From: Lepiota brunneoincarnata
Lineage: Eukaryota > Basidiomycota > Agaricomycetes > Agaricales > Agaricaceae
Reading direction: 5' to 3'
Assembly: GCA_023014365.1 (NCBI GenBank)
Contig: JAEBUN010000034.1
Coordinates: forward strand, 372,001-436,000
DNA: 64,000 nucleotides
Part shown: in pieces, positions 21,767 through 36,508 of the stretch
Position numbering within the stretch: position 1 is the stretch's first letter
Layout: every line of letters starts with the position of its first letter
Notes under the pieces: model-generated
What the model was told of the DNA's origin: nothing
Databases searched by the model: none
Seen by the model: only the letters and a program-made list of their open reading frames with translations
Position numbers and translations under genes: made by a program

Positions 21767-24314
21767 ATGGCCCATCAACAATTGTCCCTCTGGGCCACCG
21801 ACGCCGACATCGACGAGGACGTTGACCTCTCCCTCGCTATTGGAAACTATGGTCAAGGTCATTTCGAAGACGGTACGTCCTCTCTCCCCCCCCCGATTTC
21901 CTTATCCCTCGCGCCAATCGGCAATTACGATCCCAAAGTCCACATTCAGCAACCTCAGCTCGACGAATCGGCCATGATTGCCATTCAACAGCACATGGCA
22001 CAGCAGGCCGCCTTTGCCCAGATACCAGATGTTGTCAAAGCCGTGAGCATTTCTCCCGAGAAGGGTTGATCACATCCCCCCCAGCGTACTGATCCCCTCG
22101 AGCTTTAAGTTCATCGTTCGCTTCCATCAGGCGGTCCTGGAGAATAATCTGGAAGAGATCACCATGGCGTATGAGAGCGGCTGGAATAAGTACACGGAAA
22201 AGTTTTACTCGAGAACCGAGTGGCCGGAAGCAGAAGTTATTGCGCCGTTGGTCAATGATGGTGTGTTCTCCCTTGTTTTTATCGGTCTTGTTCGTGCTCT
22301 TCAATGTGTGCTTAGATCCCATCTTCCTCATCCTTTACCGCGAGCTCTACTACCGCCACGTATATTCCCGCCTTCAACCCAACATTGACGACCGGTTCCA
22401 CGCCTATGAGAATAGTTGCGAACTATTCAATTATTTGCTCAGTCAGTGACTTTTACTTGGGGGGGGAGGAAATTCTTCACATTTCAATACTATTTCTATT
22501 AGATTCGGATGGTCCAGTGCAGCTCGAGCTTCCCGAGCAATGGCTTTGGGATATCGTCGACGAGTTTATCTATCAGTATCAGGTGTTCTGCACTTGGAGA
22601 TCCAAAGTTAAGAGCAAGACAGACGACGAACTCATTATGCTCGCAGAGGGGGGGCCCGTATGTGACTTGTTCTTTTCGCCATTCACTGCCCGGTCATAAA
22701 CTTCATCTTGTTCAGGTATGGAGCTCGTACAGCGTCCTCAATGTCTTGTACTCGCTAATGCAAAAATCCAAAATCAACGAATACATCATAGCTCAACGAG
22801 AAGGAAAATCGCCGGAGGAGATTGCGTTCGTGAATATCTTATCGCCAATGGCTTCATGTCTAACACAGCTATCAGTGAGATCATCGGAGAATATGGCCAG
22901 CGTCCGTTGTATAGGATGCTCGGGTACTTTAGTATCATTGGTCTCCTACGTGTCCATGTTCTGCTGGGCGACTTCACACTTGCTCTCAAGGTCATGGAAA
23001 ATGTTGAGCTCAATCAGAAGGTATGGAACATCTCCGAGGTTGAAATCTTGGGCTCACACACCACACCCTCTATGCAGTCACCGTTTACCCGTGTAACAGC
23101 CTGTCATGTCGCAACTTATTACTACGTCAGTTTCTGCTACATCATGCTGGGACGTTACCCGGACGCTATCCGGACCTTTGTCACCATCCTGAATTTCATC
23201 ATGCGTATGCGTCAATACCACACCAGGAGTTATCAGTATGATCAGGTGACTTCCTTTGTCCTCTGTCTCGTATGTTTACTTTACTAACAAGTCATTATAG
23301 ATCAGCAAGACAGCGGACCGCATGTATGCTCTCTTTGCAATTTGTAATGCCCTGTCGCCCACACGACTGGACGATAACATTGCAAATATTTCCAAGGAGA
23401 GGTTCAGCGAACAATATGCTAAAATTTCCCGTGGAGGGTTCGTGAAATACTTTTTTTTTTTTTCAGCATTTTACCCTGTTCTGAAATCTGGTTCCTGTCA
23501 ACAGGCAAGAAGCGCTCAGCGCTTTCGAAGAACTCTTCCTCTATGCCTGTCCCAAATTCATTACCGCCAATCCACCTCCTTACGAGGACCCCGCAGCCGC
23601 CAGCACGTTCAGTTGCACCTTCCTCCCCTACGGAGACCTCGCCCTCTACTGGGCATGATGCAACACAGCGTCATCTCAGCCTCTTCCTTTCTGATGTCAC
23701 GGCTCATCTACCCATACCTACATTGAAGAGTTTTTTGAAATTATACACGAGTCTCGACGCCAAGAAGCTCGCGAACTTTTTGGACGCAGATGAAGAGGAG
23801 ATGGTACAAGAGTTGATGGTGATGAAGCAAACTAGTAAAAGTCTGAGTAGGGTTCCGGGGATGGAAAGTGCGGGCTTGTTGGATGGGCAGGCGATCACAA
23901 CGAGTGATCTTAACTTTGTTATTGACGAGGTACGCCCCCCCCCCCCATGGCTCTGATGGACTCTTTTTTCCTTCCCCGTTCTGTGCCCTTACTTGCTTTT
24001 TTTTTTTTTAGAATATGGTGCACATCACCGAGTCAACGGTTGGCCGTCGCTATGCAGGGTGGTTCATCAAGAATACAGAACGCGCACAGAAGATATTGGA
24101 TGACATGAAGCATATGCCATTACCCGCCCCCTCCGCCTCGAATGCTGCCAATTCGTCGGGCGGCGCTGGTGGATCGAATCCCGGTGCCGCGGCTGGTGCT
24201 GCGTCTGCTCCCACGAAGGAGAACACCGATGCACAGGCACAGACACAATCGCAGGGGCAAGCACAAGCGAAGGGTGGCCAGCGGAAGGTTGCTTGGGGTG
24301 GTGTAAGGGCTTAG
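21767..24314 (+). CDS. EIF3L: Translation initiation factor eIF3 subunit L
   Basis: Starts [14 protein letters not shown]. Family segments follow in order: [93 protein letters not shown], then the PCI-type C-terminus [35 protein letters not shown] Gly/Ala/Gln-rich tail is typical of basidiomycetes. eIF3l is a scaffold subunit of eIF3, which loads mRNA on the 40S subunit. Two frame breaks lie in conserved parts: about 22823-22830 (between SPEEIA and REYLIANG) and about 23588-23593 (after PPPYEDP). A likely intron starting with GTACGT at about 21873 shows no AG acceptor before NYDPK; it is open and could be read through. Indels or errors are suspected because the gene is expected to be functional. 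Confidence 0.9.
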
Positions 24315-24478
24315 ATCCAGAGAAAAAAAATGGAGAGGTGTCTTTGAGAATGTGATATCTTGTACCTTCAAGTTCTGTTCTTGAGATTTTGTGATGAGTT
24401 GCTTATTGCTTCTGACTGGGTATGAGGCCCAAACCTTCCGTTTCTATATATGTATGGCTAGGATCAGAGAATGTGCAA

Positions 24479-24567
24479 GCATTAATGGGGTAGTGGTAAC
24501 CTGGGTCGTTGCCATATTCGAACGAGATGAGTTCGACCCGCCGGGGGTTCGATTCCCTCTTAATGCA
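24479..24567 (+). tRNA. tRNA-Gly (anticodon GCC) with 18-nt intron
   Basis: The 7-bp acceptor stem is GCATTAA/TTAATGC with A as discriminator. The D arm is GGGT-AGTGGTA-ACCT. The anticodon stem GGTCG/CGACC encloses a loop T-T-GCC-A-intron-T. The T arm is GGGGG-TTCGATT-CCCTC with A and B box sequences in place. The intron occupies 24515-24532, one base 3' of the anticodon as in all nuclear tRNA introns. A TTTTT run follows at about 24573-24577 and would stop RNA polymerase III. Confidence 0.9.
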
Positions 24568-24638
24568 TTAGATTTTTGCAACACAATTAATTATATTTCA
24601 GTTTTAAATATGACGACGAATCCATCGCTTGAAATACA

Positions 24639-28103
<3,465 letters not shown>

Positions 28104-28917
28104 CCCGACCCGAGGTGATTCGCGGGGGAGACAAGGGGCCAACACTTTCGACAAACGACCCTCTCATAAAGGATTTACGCCACTGTGGCCGCTGAAGATT
28201 GCGAGAAACCTCCGAGAACATTGGGCGGGGTCCAAAATAGCATATCTCCATGCATTCTCAACGGCCCCGTAATTGATCGGTGGGAAGCAGTGATGACGAG
28301 TAAGAGAGGAAACTCAGAGAGGTTCCGGATACAAGTCGGAACCATGGGGATGTCGTGATCAGACGGTCGTGTTCGTCGGAAAAATGGGTTCGTGATGTGG
28401 TTCCATGGCAGCAATAGACACTAGGAGCGTGCCTGTCGTCACAAGTGGGGTTCTGCTGTCGGGGACGTGGCTGGGTGTGGGGTATCCCGACGAATAGCCG
28501 CTAGCTTTCCTGCTAGAAAATGCACCGCGACACTAACACTAGTGAAAGGTGGCTGATGACCAAAGCCAAATACAAAGGCGAGGCTTATCACAGGCGAATA
28601 AGAGGCGAAGAGAATCACGGTCGAAACAGCGAGAACAGCGGGCGCCATAAGTACATGGGAAAACAATTCCGCGTGAACGCGCGAGACATCACGGCAAGAC
28701 GACATACCCGATTGGGAATGCGGATTGATCGACAATAGCCTCGTGGGTCGCGTAGGACTCGATAATTAAATCGTCGCCTGTAGCTCCAGCTTCGTTTATG
28801 GCTTTCTGGGTGCGGGCTCGTTGAGACCATTCGGAGGCGGACATTCCTTGTAGATACAACACGCCTCTCAATCGTAGAAATGTGCATTGAACAATGCTTA
28901 TCTGCCCTGCTCTCCGC
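28104..28917. other. Gap upstream of cellobiose dehydrogenase
   Basis: The left part must be the promoter of the cellobiose dehydrogenase gene. On the minus strand two open stretches (28871-28689, with GATGDDLIIESYATHEAI, and 28735-28439, with a hydrophobic stretch MAPAVLAVSTVILFASY) look somewhat protein-like but match no family I recognise. They may be exons of a small unknown gene or part of the decayed duplication next door. Confidence 0.3.
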
Positions 28918-31560
28918 TCACGGCTCTCCGACTAGTCCGAATAACTTGGCGGTACCCCGCTCTGCTACGGACATAATGGTGCCACGCCCGGTATCTGGCT
29001 ATAAAAGAAAGTCGTGCGATGATAATTTTCTGGAGGAAGGAGGTAGAGAAACCCACGACTGAAGCATCAATCACGAATGGGTTGTTCGCGTTTAAGAACT
29101 TGGTATTTTCGTCAACAGCACTGATGGAACAAGGGCCGATCCAATGGTTGGAGTTCACACTACATACTATCAGCAACCGGACGCAACCACATGGAGTTAC
29201 ATTCCGCTTACAGGATTGGCTATTCGCTCAAAATGATATTACCTTTGACATAAGTTCGGGGAGGACGCCCACTGTAGTTAGGGATGGTGGTCGAAAACAG
29301 GGTCAGTCCAGGAACCATGTCCAGACCTATTAGCACAAGCAATCTAAACCAGACCAAGTTAGTACGAACCTGAATTAATGTTCAGCACAAAATCATTGGT
29401 GTCCTGGGGACCGGCTGATCAATCGGGTCCGTCAACCAAGGATTTGCCAAGGCACAAACTGTCATGGCGGCGTCGATACCAATACGCCCTGGAGGTAATT
29501 CCGGTTGACCTATCAGTGAGGATAATCAACAGCTACTGCGTACTTGGGATATGATGTATTGGTCAGCGTAGGCCCTGTCGTAACATCAACAAATGGCTGA
29601 GTTCGCGCCGACTGTTGCGATGGGGTTAGATAAACAGTGACCCCTTTGCTGCGCTAAAGAGCACTAATATCGATGAAAGGATCATCTTGGGCATTCATAC
29701 CAACGGGCAGGTCGGCTCGCTGTAGCTTGAGGAGTCAAATTAGGTCCCGCGGTCAGATTACTGAAACCAATACCGCTCCTGAGTAAAATATATGGATTGC
29801 CAAATGAACCAGGAGAGAAGACACCACAGTCTTTTGTGGTAAGCAAGACAACCCCGTCGGGTTCAAAAGATGGTATCTTGAGGACTACTGCGAACGACGC
29901 TTTGGAAATGTAGGTAAAGTTCTTACGTACCCTGGCGGCCTCAAAGTAAGTGACACAGGACTAGCACGCTTGGCCACTCAAAAACTATCAAGTATCCATT
30001 CGGGAGTCCAGCACCCCAGAACTGACAAAACCCATGCTGTAGGCGGGATGACCGAAAGCGTGACCCTTGAAGTTGGGACTGTCGTTGATTCCCTGTAACC
30101 CTGGCCCCTGGCCACAGTGTTGGCGCCGTCAGCAACTTGCATGAGGTATCGTTTGGAATCGGTGGAGAGAGCATCAGTAGAAGGAAGACGAAGCTTCATG
30201 ACGTCAGTAGAGTTGGTGATTGGAACATGAAGCAGGCCAACCGGTTGACGCCGCAGAGTCGGAATAGTGGCACAGATTTGTGAGACAAGTTAGCCAAAGA
30301 GCTTTTGAGAGGACAGGCAAAAAAAAAAAAGTACGCTGCATTGATTGACGTTCCACCACCAGGGAGGCATCCAGCGAAGCCGTCGATATCCTTACACCAC
30401 CGGAAGAAATAACCATCCTGGAATATGATCTCCATCGCGGGGATGAGAAAATAGCTCCGAGGATCCAGCAATATAACTCACCAAACAGCCCAGACCCCAG
30501 AAACATCAAATCTAGTCAGTTAGGATAAAGCTTATGGTTAGTGGTGGAATACGGTAACTTTCAAGCGGCATTTACATTAGTCCCCTGCAGCCAAATAGGA
30601 TCCTCCCGTCTCCCCAGTACTTGGGCGTCCGCGCCCCCGAAGTAGATCCTTCTTTCCCGCTTTAGAAAGGCGGTCTCGTAGAGGTTCTAATCTCGAAGTT
30701 GGAGCAGGCGAAGGAGTACCACTCCCAATGCCATCTCTGGCCCAGAAATTATGAATAGCGGCGGACACATGTGCTTGGGAGTAATCGAGGCCGCTGAGAT
30801 AGTTCTGATGGACACGAGAACTCAACACAACGTTGAAGCCCACAGTGGTTTTGTCCGAGGAGGATACATTGAGGGACAGATGGACTATCAACAGCGACAG
30901 ATGGCTAGGGCCCACCCCAGAACACCAAATCCACTGACGGGGATGCTTCTAATACCGTCCGGTATACACCACCGGGCTTCGAAAAAGATTCAACGAGATC
31001 AACAGCAGATACGCCGACAGACAGTTTTGACATCTGAAAACTCATTTCCAGTGTGCGCAATTACGTTTGAGGAAGGCAAATCTGTAAGGATGGGAGCAGA
31101 GATCACACTTCGGCGATCTCTATCACGTTGCAAGGATCGAGTTCGGGAGTAACTGACATCGATTGAATCTAGTCAATCTGACAAATCTCGTTCAGCCTCT
31201 AGACGTGGTCCAAGAGAGAAGAAAAACGTACGTCATGTATCATACAGAGCGTATCATGGCGTTGCTATTACACCGGGTTAGCCAGAGAAGGCTCTGCAAC
31301 ATGGTACCTTCGGTGAAAACAACAGTCGATCCCATGGCAATAGGAGCGATCCATTCCATTTCCAAGTGCACCCGTCGAATCTGCAGGGGAAAAGGACAAA
31401 ACCGTATGTAACATCGTGGACTGGTTCAATTTCTCTCCGGAATAGTATACCATTGTCTGGGACGGAATAGGTGCCTCCGGCTTGTACCAGCGTTACAGAG
31501 ACGGAGGATGTCAAAACACGACGACTGAGACGAAATCCCCCCCTCAAAAACACCAGAGCC
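28918..31560 (-). pseudogene. Decayed full-length cellobiose dehydrogenase copy
   Basis: The whole gene can be traced in the same order as the intact copy. The N-terminal cytochrome part is seen at about 31540 (TYSVPDNGI, EPVHDVTYGFV) and SGLDYSQAHVSA at about 30800. The FAD part has LSKAGKKDLL with the glycine motif lost, [22 protein letters not shown] at about 30370, NDSPNFKGHAF at about 30060, and VNSNHWIGPCSI at about 29150. The C-terminal GTIMSVAERGTAKL ends with a stop at 28918. These pieces lie in many frames with internal stops, so the copy is dead. It probably arose by tandem duplication of the neighbour. Confidence 0.85.
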
Positions 31561-32639
31561 GACGAAGGTTAGGAGGGTGACCGTTAATTGGCCAAGTGTG
31601 TCGGAAAAACGGAAGACGTCAGTAAACCACCTCATCTCGACCCTTGCTAGGTGCTTCACATCCTCCCGGTGAAAGACAATGCAGAACTCTTGTCGAGATC
31701 ATGTGTCATTTATGAATTGTTTGGTCAGGGCATTGACGCACTGTTGCTTATTTTCCTTGAATTCCTAATTCATCCCTGCCTTCAAACTACTTCGGCAAAG
31801 AGATCAGCGGAAAAGCAAATATAGACGGCAGAGCGGGTGTTCTCGCCGGAAAAATAGTGAGCCAGTTCGTGTTCATCACAGTGGCGTTGAAAAAAAACAC
31901 TGCCCGCTAACATTCAGACTTGAGAAATCGACCGAGATGATACCGAGCGCAAAGACTCACAAATTTCTACCACATGTATACGGGGTGGACTATAAGTCCG
32001 CTCTAGATTCTCCTTTATCATGGAATAGAAACGGTCGCGTATATAACCTCAGACAGACTGAGCTAAGCAAACCTCAGGGTGCAGAGCTTGAGTTGATAGT
32101 GCCCTTTTCCAAAGAACAAGTACGCGGCTACTTTGCGGTTAAATATCGCTTGGAGAGAGGTGTGTCGTTCAAGAGTCACCACCGAAGGTTGACGCGAATG
32201 ATCACGCGGGGTGTCACATGGAACGTTCAATAATATATGATAAGACCCGACAACTACCCTTTTTTCTTGCAATCATCGTGGCGACGTCAGCGCGGCGGCA
32301 GTCTCAGTTGTCGCAACAGCCATGGACAAATATTCAAACGCTCGTCCAAATATATTCATAGCCTGTCTCCCTCGACAACCGGTTACAAGTATGTGCATGT
32401 CACGTTCTTGCTAATATGACCCGAAGAGAAATCTACTTGCTTTGAGGTGTCAGACCATGTCCAGTCGCTGAATAATTCGAACGAGCTGATTCTGGTCCGC
32501 GGGATCAATACTGTCGTAGAACAAAATGTGAGAGGAACTGGTGGAAAAAAGGCTACACGACAGTCTTCGACCAGGGGACCTTTTTCGCCCGAGGATTGTG
32601 GTTGCAACACGTTTGCAGGCCTTCACCTGCATGGATGAT
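31561..32639. other. Gap between two dehydrogenase relics
   Basis: No gene recognised. Parts may be heavily decayed duplication sequence, but I cannot align them with confidence. Confidence 0.3.
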
Positions 32640-33070
32640 CTGGAGAAGCGTCAGTTAATATTTAGAGGCATCCTCCGAGATACATGTATGCGTGGTCCTT
32701 GAAACCATGGTTGCTAGTGACGTTAGTCTCGTCACAACTGTGGTGGCAGGTGGATGTCCGGCAAAAGGATGAAATAGGTTGGCTGTCTGGAACATGATTC
32801 CTAAGCGGGTTGCAGGACACCTGTTGGTTCTCTATGGCCACAGAAGACGCGAAAGAGGTAACAGAGCTGGCCTGGGTGAATGGCTTGGAATCAGGGAAAA
32901 ATTAGGATGTCCAACAATGTTTGTAACATGTCCAGGTTGGCGAGAACTTTGGCGGAGCCAATAGACAGGAATCCTATCGTCTGGGTCAGCAAAGGGGACA
33001 GAATCACAAATAGTTTTCTCTCCTTGCATGCTAGCTAGTGGCAAGTGCAGCGACTGTATCATGCGAAGAA
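32640..33070 (-). pseudogene. Second, truncated cellobiose dehydrogenase relic
   Basis: Two short matches in the right order on the minus strand suggest a third copy with a large internal deletion. One is DPDDRIPVYW at about 32970-33010, parallel to DPDNGIPFWG at the start of the cytochrome domain. The other is GFKDHAYMYL at about 32670-32705, parallel to DFKDHAYGY in the flavin domain. DNA identity is visible by eye around 32685-32705 and 32980-33005. Stops and frame changes abound. Confidence 0.5.
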
Positions 33071-33549
33071 CCACTGATGGCCTGAAACGAGGGCCTGTAG
33101 ATCACGTTTATCCCATGGTCTAATCGAGAACAAACGTGTGGTGATAACAGCCCTGCTTGAAGATCCATCGACGCGGCCCAGCGAAGCTGAAATGTTTTTG
33201 CGCGAGTATTTAGTGAGCGTCTTGTGAATTGTTCCCAAGGAAATGATGTGCCTGCGTGTTGTTTGTTGTTGGGCGCGTGAGTGGTGTGGTAATTTCAGCC
33301 TTGTTTGCCTCTTCATCGTTGGCGGCGACCACGACCACGACAGCGACGCTCAACACCGTGGACACTTCTTTACTGCCTGTGTTCACCGTATACAGCTCTC
33401 CCAGCGCACCCCCCAACGCGTCTCTCCCTTTCCTTTCTTTTTTTCCTCTTCCTCATTGCCCTCTAATTTTGCCCACTCGTCCTTGGTGCTCTTCTCCCTA
33501 CGCGCTGTAATATAACTCCCGTTCCTCTCAACTCGGATCGGGCTAGGTC
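33071..33549. other. Upstream region of the Spg1-like GTPase gene
   Basis: Contains a pyrimidine-rich tract (about 33425-33500) of the type seen before fungal transcription starts. No coding exon is recognised. Confidence 0.45.
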
Positions 33550-34444
33550 ATGTCCGCCTCTGCATCATCGTCAACTTCAAACTTCCCTGCTCTCCCATCT
33601 AACAACCAGATCTCTCAGAATGGCGACGAAAGGAACAGGTAATAGCACCTAAACCTCTCCACGCGCAAACTCATTCGTTGCTTCTCTCATTCAGTGTTGT
33701 CATTAAGGTTGGTATGGTAGGGGATTCGCAAATCGGGAAGACGAGCTTAATGGTGAAATATGTCGAGGGCAGTTTTGATGAGGACTATATTCAGACGCTG
33801 GGTAGGTTCAACTGTGCCTGATCTTTGCGGAGGCCTCACCCCATGACCATACAGGCGTTAATTTCATGGAAAAGACTATTTCCGTACGGAGAACAACAAT
33901 CACATTTTCAATATGGGATTTGGGAGGCCAGAGAGAATTCGTGAACATGTTGCCTCTCGTGTGCAATGATGCGGTGGCAATCCTTTTCATGTTTGATCTC
34001 TCACGAAAGTCAACCCTTAATTCGGTGAAGGAGTGGTATCGTCAAGCTCGAGGATTTAACAAGGTATGCTAAAACTTTCCAGAGATTCAACCCCCCCCCT
34101 CCCCCACAAAGACTCATCACCTTGTCTATGTAGACTGCGATACCCTTCTTGATTGGAACCAAATTCGATCAGTTTGCGACATTCCCTCGAGACGAGCAAG
34201 AGGAAATAACCAAACAGGTCCGTCCCCTCGGAATATACTTCGATGCATGACCACCTGAAAATCCTCATAGGCTAAGCGCTTCGCAAAAGCGATGCATGCA
34301 TCTTTGATCTTCTGCTCAACCTCTGCGTCCATTAACGTCCAGAAGATCTTTAAAATTGTCCTTGCAAAGGCCTTTGACCTCAAATGCGTGATCCCCGAAA
34401 TTGAGGGTGTTGGAGAGCCGGTTCTGATATACGTGGATGCATGA
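33550..34444 (+). CDS. spg1: Spg1/Tem1-type septation GTPase
   Basis: Five exons starting at 33550 and ending at 34444, about 210 residues. The Ras-superfamily signatures are [15 protein letters not shown] (P-loop), [14 protein letters not shown] (switch I), [10 protein letters not shown] (G3, switch II), LIGTKFD (G4, with T-K-F-D in place of N-K-x-D) and FCSTSASIN (G5). The long match around [21 protein letters not shown] and the TKFD motif single out the Spg1/Tem1 family, which switches on the septation initiation or mitotic exit network at the spindle pole. All introns are short GT-AG and keep frame. A short Ser-rich N-terminus and the absence of a C-terminal prenylation cysteine are usual for this family. 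Confidence 0.93.
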
Positions 34445-36508
34445 GGTTCGTGATTGTGCTTGGAAAAATCCCGTAACGGCGAGGAAGGGAGGGCGATGAA
34501 GGTGCGTCTGATTCTTGTGTGTCAGCCCCTGCAGTTACAGAGACACCGCCCTTCATAGAGTGTGAACATACCACGATCCGTAACTTTTGAAGGTCTGGGA
34601 AAAGCCTTTAGTGTTGCGGTACCTTGAAGAGCCAGCAATCACTAGAGTGACCTGAGAGGTGTAGTTTCTTCAGTATCAATGGAGGCGGATGGGTAATATG
34701 GCTACGCGGACTTCCAATCCATATTGCTCCCCGATTTCTCTTTTTTCCTTTCCTTTCCTTGTCCTGTTTGTTCTTCCAACAAGAATACCACACTTCACCT
34801 AATCTATTCCTCTTTTTTTTTTCTCGCAAAATCCGTATTAGTGCTGTTCTCGCCTCTTTCTCGTCTCTCCCACCTCTTAATCTTTTCCCTTACCCTCCCC
34901 ATCATCCATGCAATCCATGATATACCACCATCCAATTTCCATCCATCCGTTCTCTCGCATCCACATATAGTACACATCAGCCCCCGACATTCCTCGTGTC
35001 TTTCACTCTCTCGTTCCTTTCGTTTCTTTACCACAATGTCGATTGTGTTATCGTAGTCTGTTGCACCACGCTCACTTTTGTTCTCGACCTGCCCTGCAAG
35101 ACTCCTCCCACTTCCGTATACCTTCCTTCTGAACCGAACAAACGCTTTATATCTGGTACTTACTTGGGTAGATAGCATTTGGTCGTCTCTGTCTTTCTCC
35201 CCCTCCCCTATGATAGCCAGGCATCATGCAGAATTGATTATAGGAAATTCCTGCTGTTAGGTTTATGTTACTCGGTGCCTCAAAATCAAATAATCGGATA
35301 ACACAGCAAGGGCGCCAAAGCACAAGAGTCGACCATTAAGCAGAAATGGGGGACTCAGGCCTGCTCCACACAGTAGCAGGGACATGTTATATCGATTTTT
35401 CTGCACTTTTGTGTTGCCAAGTGGGTGTGAGTAAGCCTTACCGTTAGTGCATTCAGGAAAACCCTCTACTCGGTAACGGGAAAATACTATGGGGGTACGA
35501 GAGATTCGGCCGTATTTGTGTCCACACTCCCGATCGGACCTTTACTACCACACTGAGCCTACAAGTAGACGAGGGCACTTGTCTTCCAAATCGTGTATGT
35601 GTTTCGGTACAGTTTTGGGACATTTATTTACAACTCGAACGGGATATAGGGTGAAATTTGAGTATCAGGGAAGGAGGGTGTGCCACTGGCAGGAGTGATA
35701 AATGTAGAGCTGCAAACCTTCATCCTACTAATGTTACTGGGGGTGGGGGCTGATGGACTCAGAGCATAGAGGCGGTAGAATGTCGGCCGAGAGTTATCAT
35801 CTCCACGTGACCCCCATAAACATCGTGCTGCGTCTGAGAGCCGCATGTAGCAGCATGGAAAGCTGGCTTCTGCTCGCATGAGGTCGGCGACGTTATCACA
35901 CAGGACCATCACTGAATTATATTCTATGCCATATGTTTCCTCCTTCCGACCTCTGTTCCATCTAACATCGCTTCCTTTGGCAACTTGGGCTCTGCGTGCT
36001 GCTAATGTCACCTGGGCCGGTGGTTCAAAGTTCGGTGTTTCGCCCTCCCGGCGCCTCCCAGGCGACTTCTAGTTTCCCTTGGCATGCCCACCGCATATTG
36101 ATACTGGGGTACACCCGAAGCGAAAGTCGTATTATCAACACCAACTCTACCAGTGCATGGCTGCATAGGTTTTGTCCTTTGCTTTACAATTCGACGTTCT
36201 AGTCACCCTCCAGGGACTAGTATAATTCTTCGACGGCCCTAAGCTGATGCCATCCTTCTGCGCTATCTTTAACCTCCAACCGGAGATTTCTGTGGTTCTC
36301 TTATCGCCTGACACTATGTTCCTGATGCTGGGCCTGCGGGACTGCTATCTTCTTGTTTTCAGCTGGGTTAGTGATACCCACGTGTTCATCTTACTTCCTG
36401 GGCATCCTTCGGGTCTTCTGCTTGTGGGCTACTTAAGGTCTCGGGGGATGAAAGTCAACTCTCAGCCGGACACCCCTGAAACTTCTCTCCCAGTGACGTC
36501 TCGAGAAC
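34445..36508. other. 2-kb gap, CT-rich tract, no gene recognised
   Basis: A strong CT-rich tract at about 34725-34880 looks like a fungal promoter for a plus-strand transcript. The first ATG with a good context (ACCACAATG at 35036) opens only six codons. Longer open frames on the minus strand (35178-34804 and 36011-35628) show no family features. The right end carries the chitinase promoter. Confidence 0.4.

Noticed and set aside
34804..35178. 124-codon minus-strand frame
   Set aside because: It is antisense to a CT-rich promoter-like tract, which makes an artificial Arg/Glu/Lys-rich protein with no family features.
35628..36011. 127-codon minus-strand frame
   Set aside because: No recognisable motif, no support from splice sites or context; could be chance.
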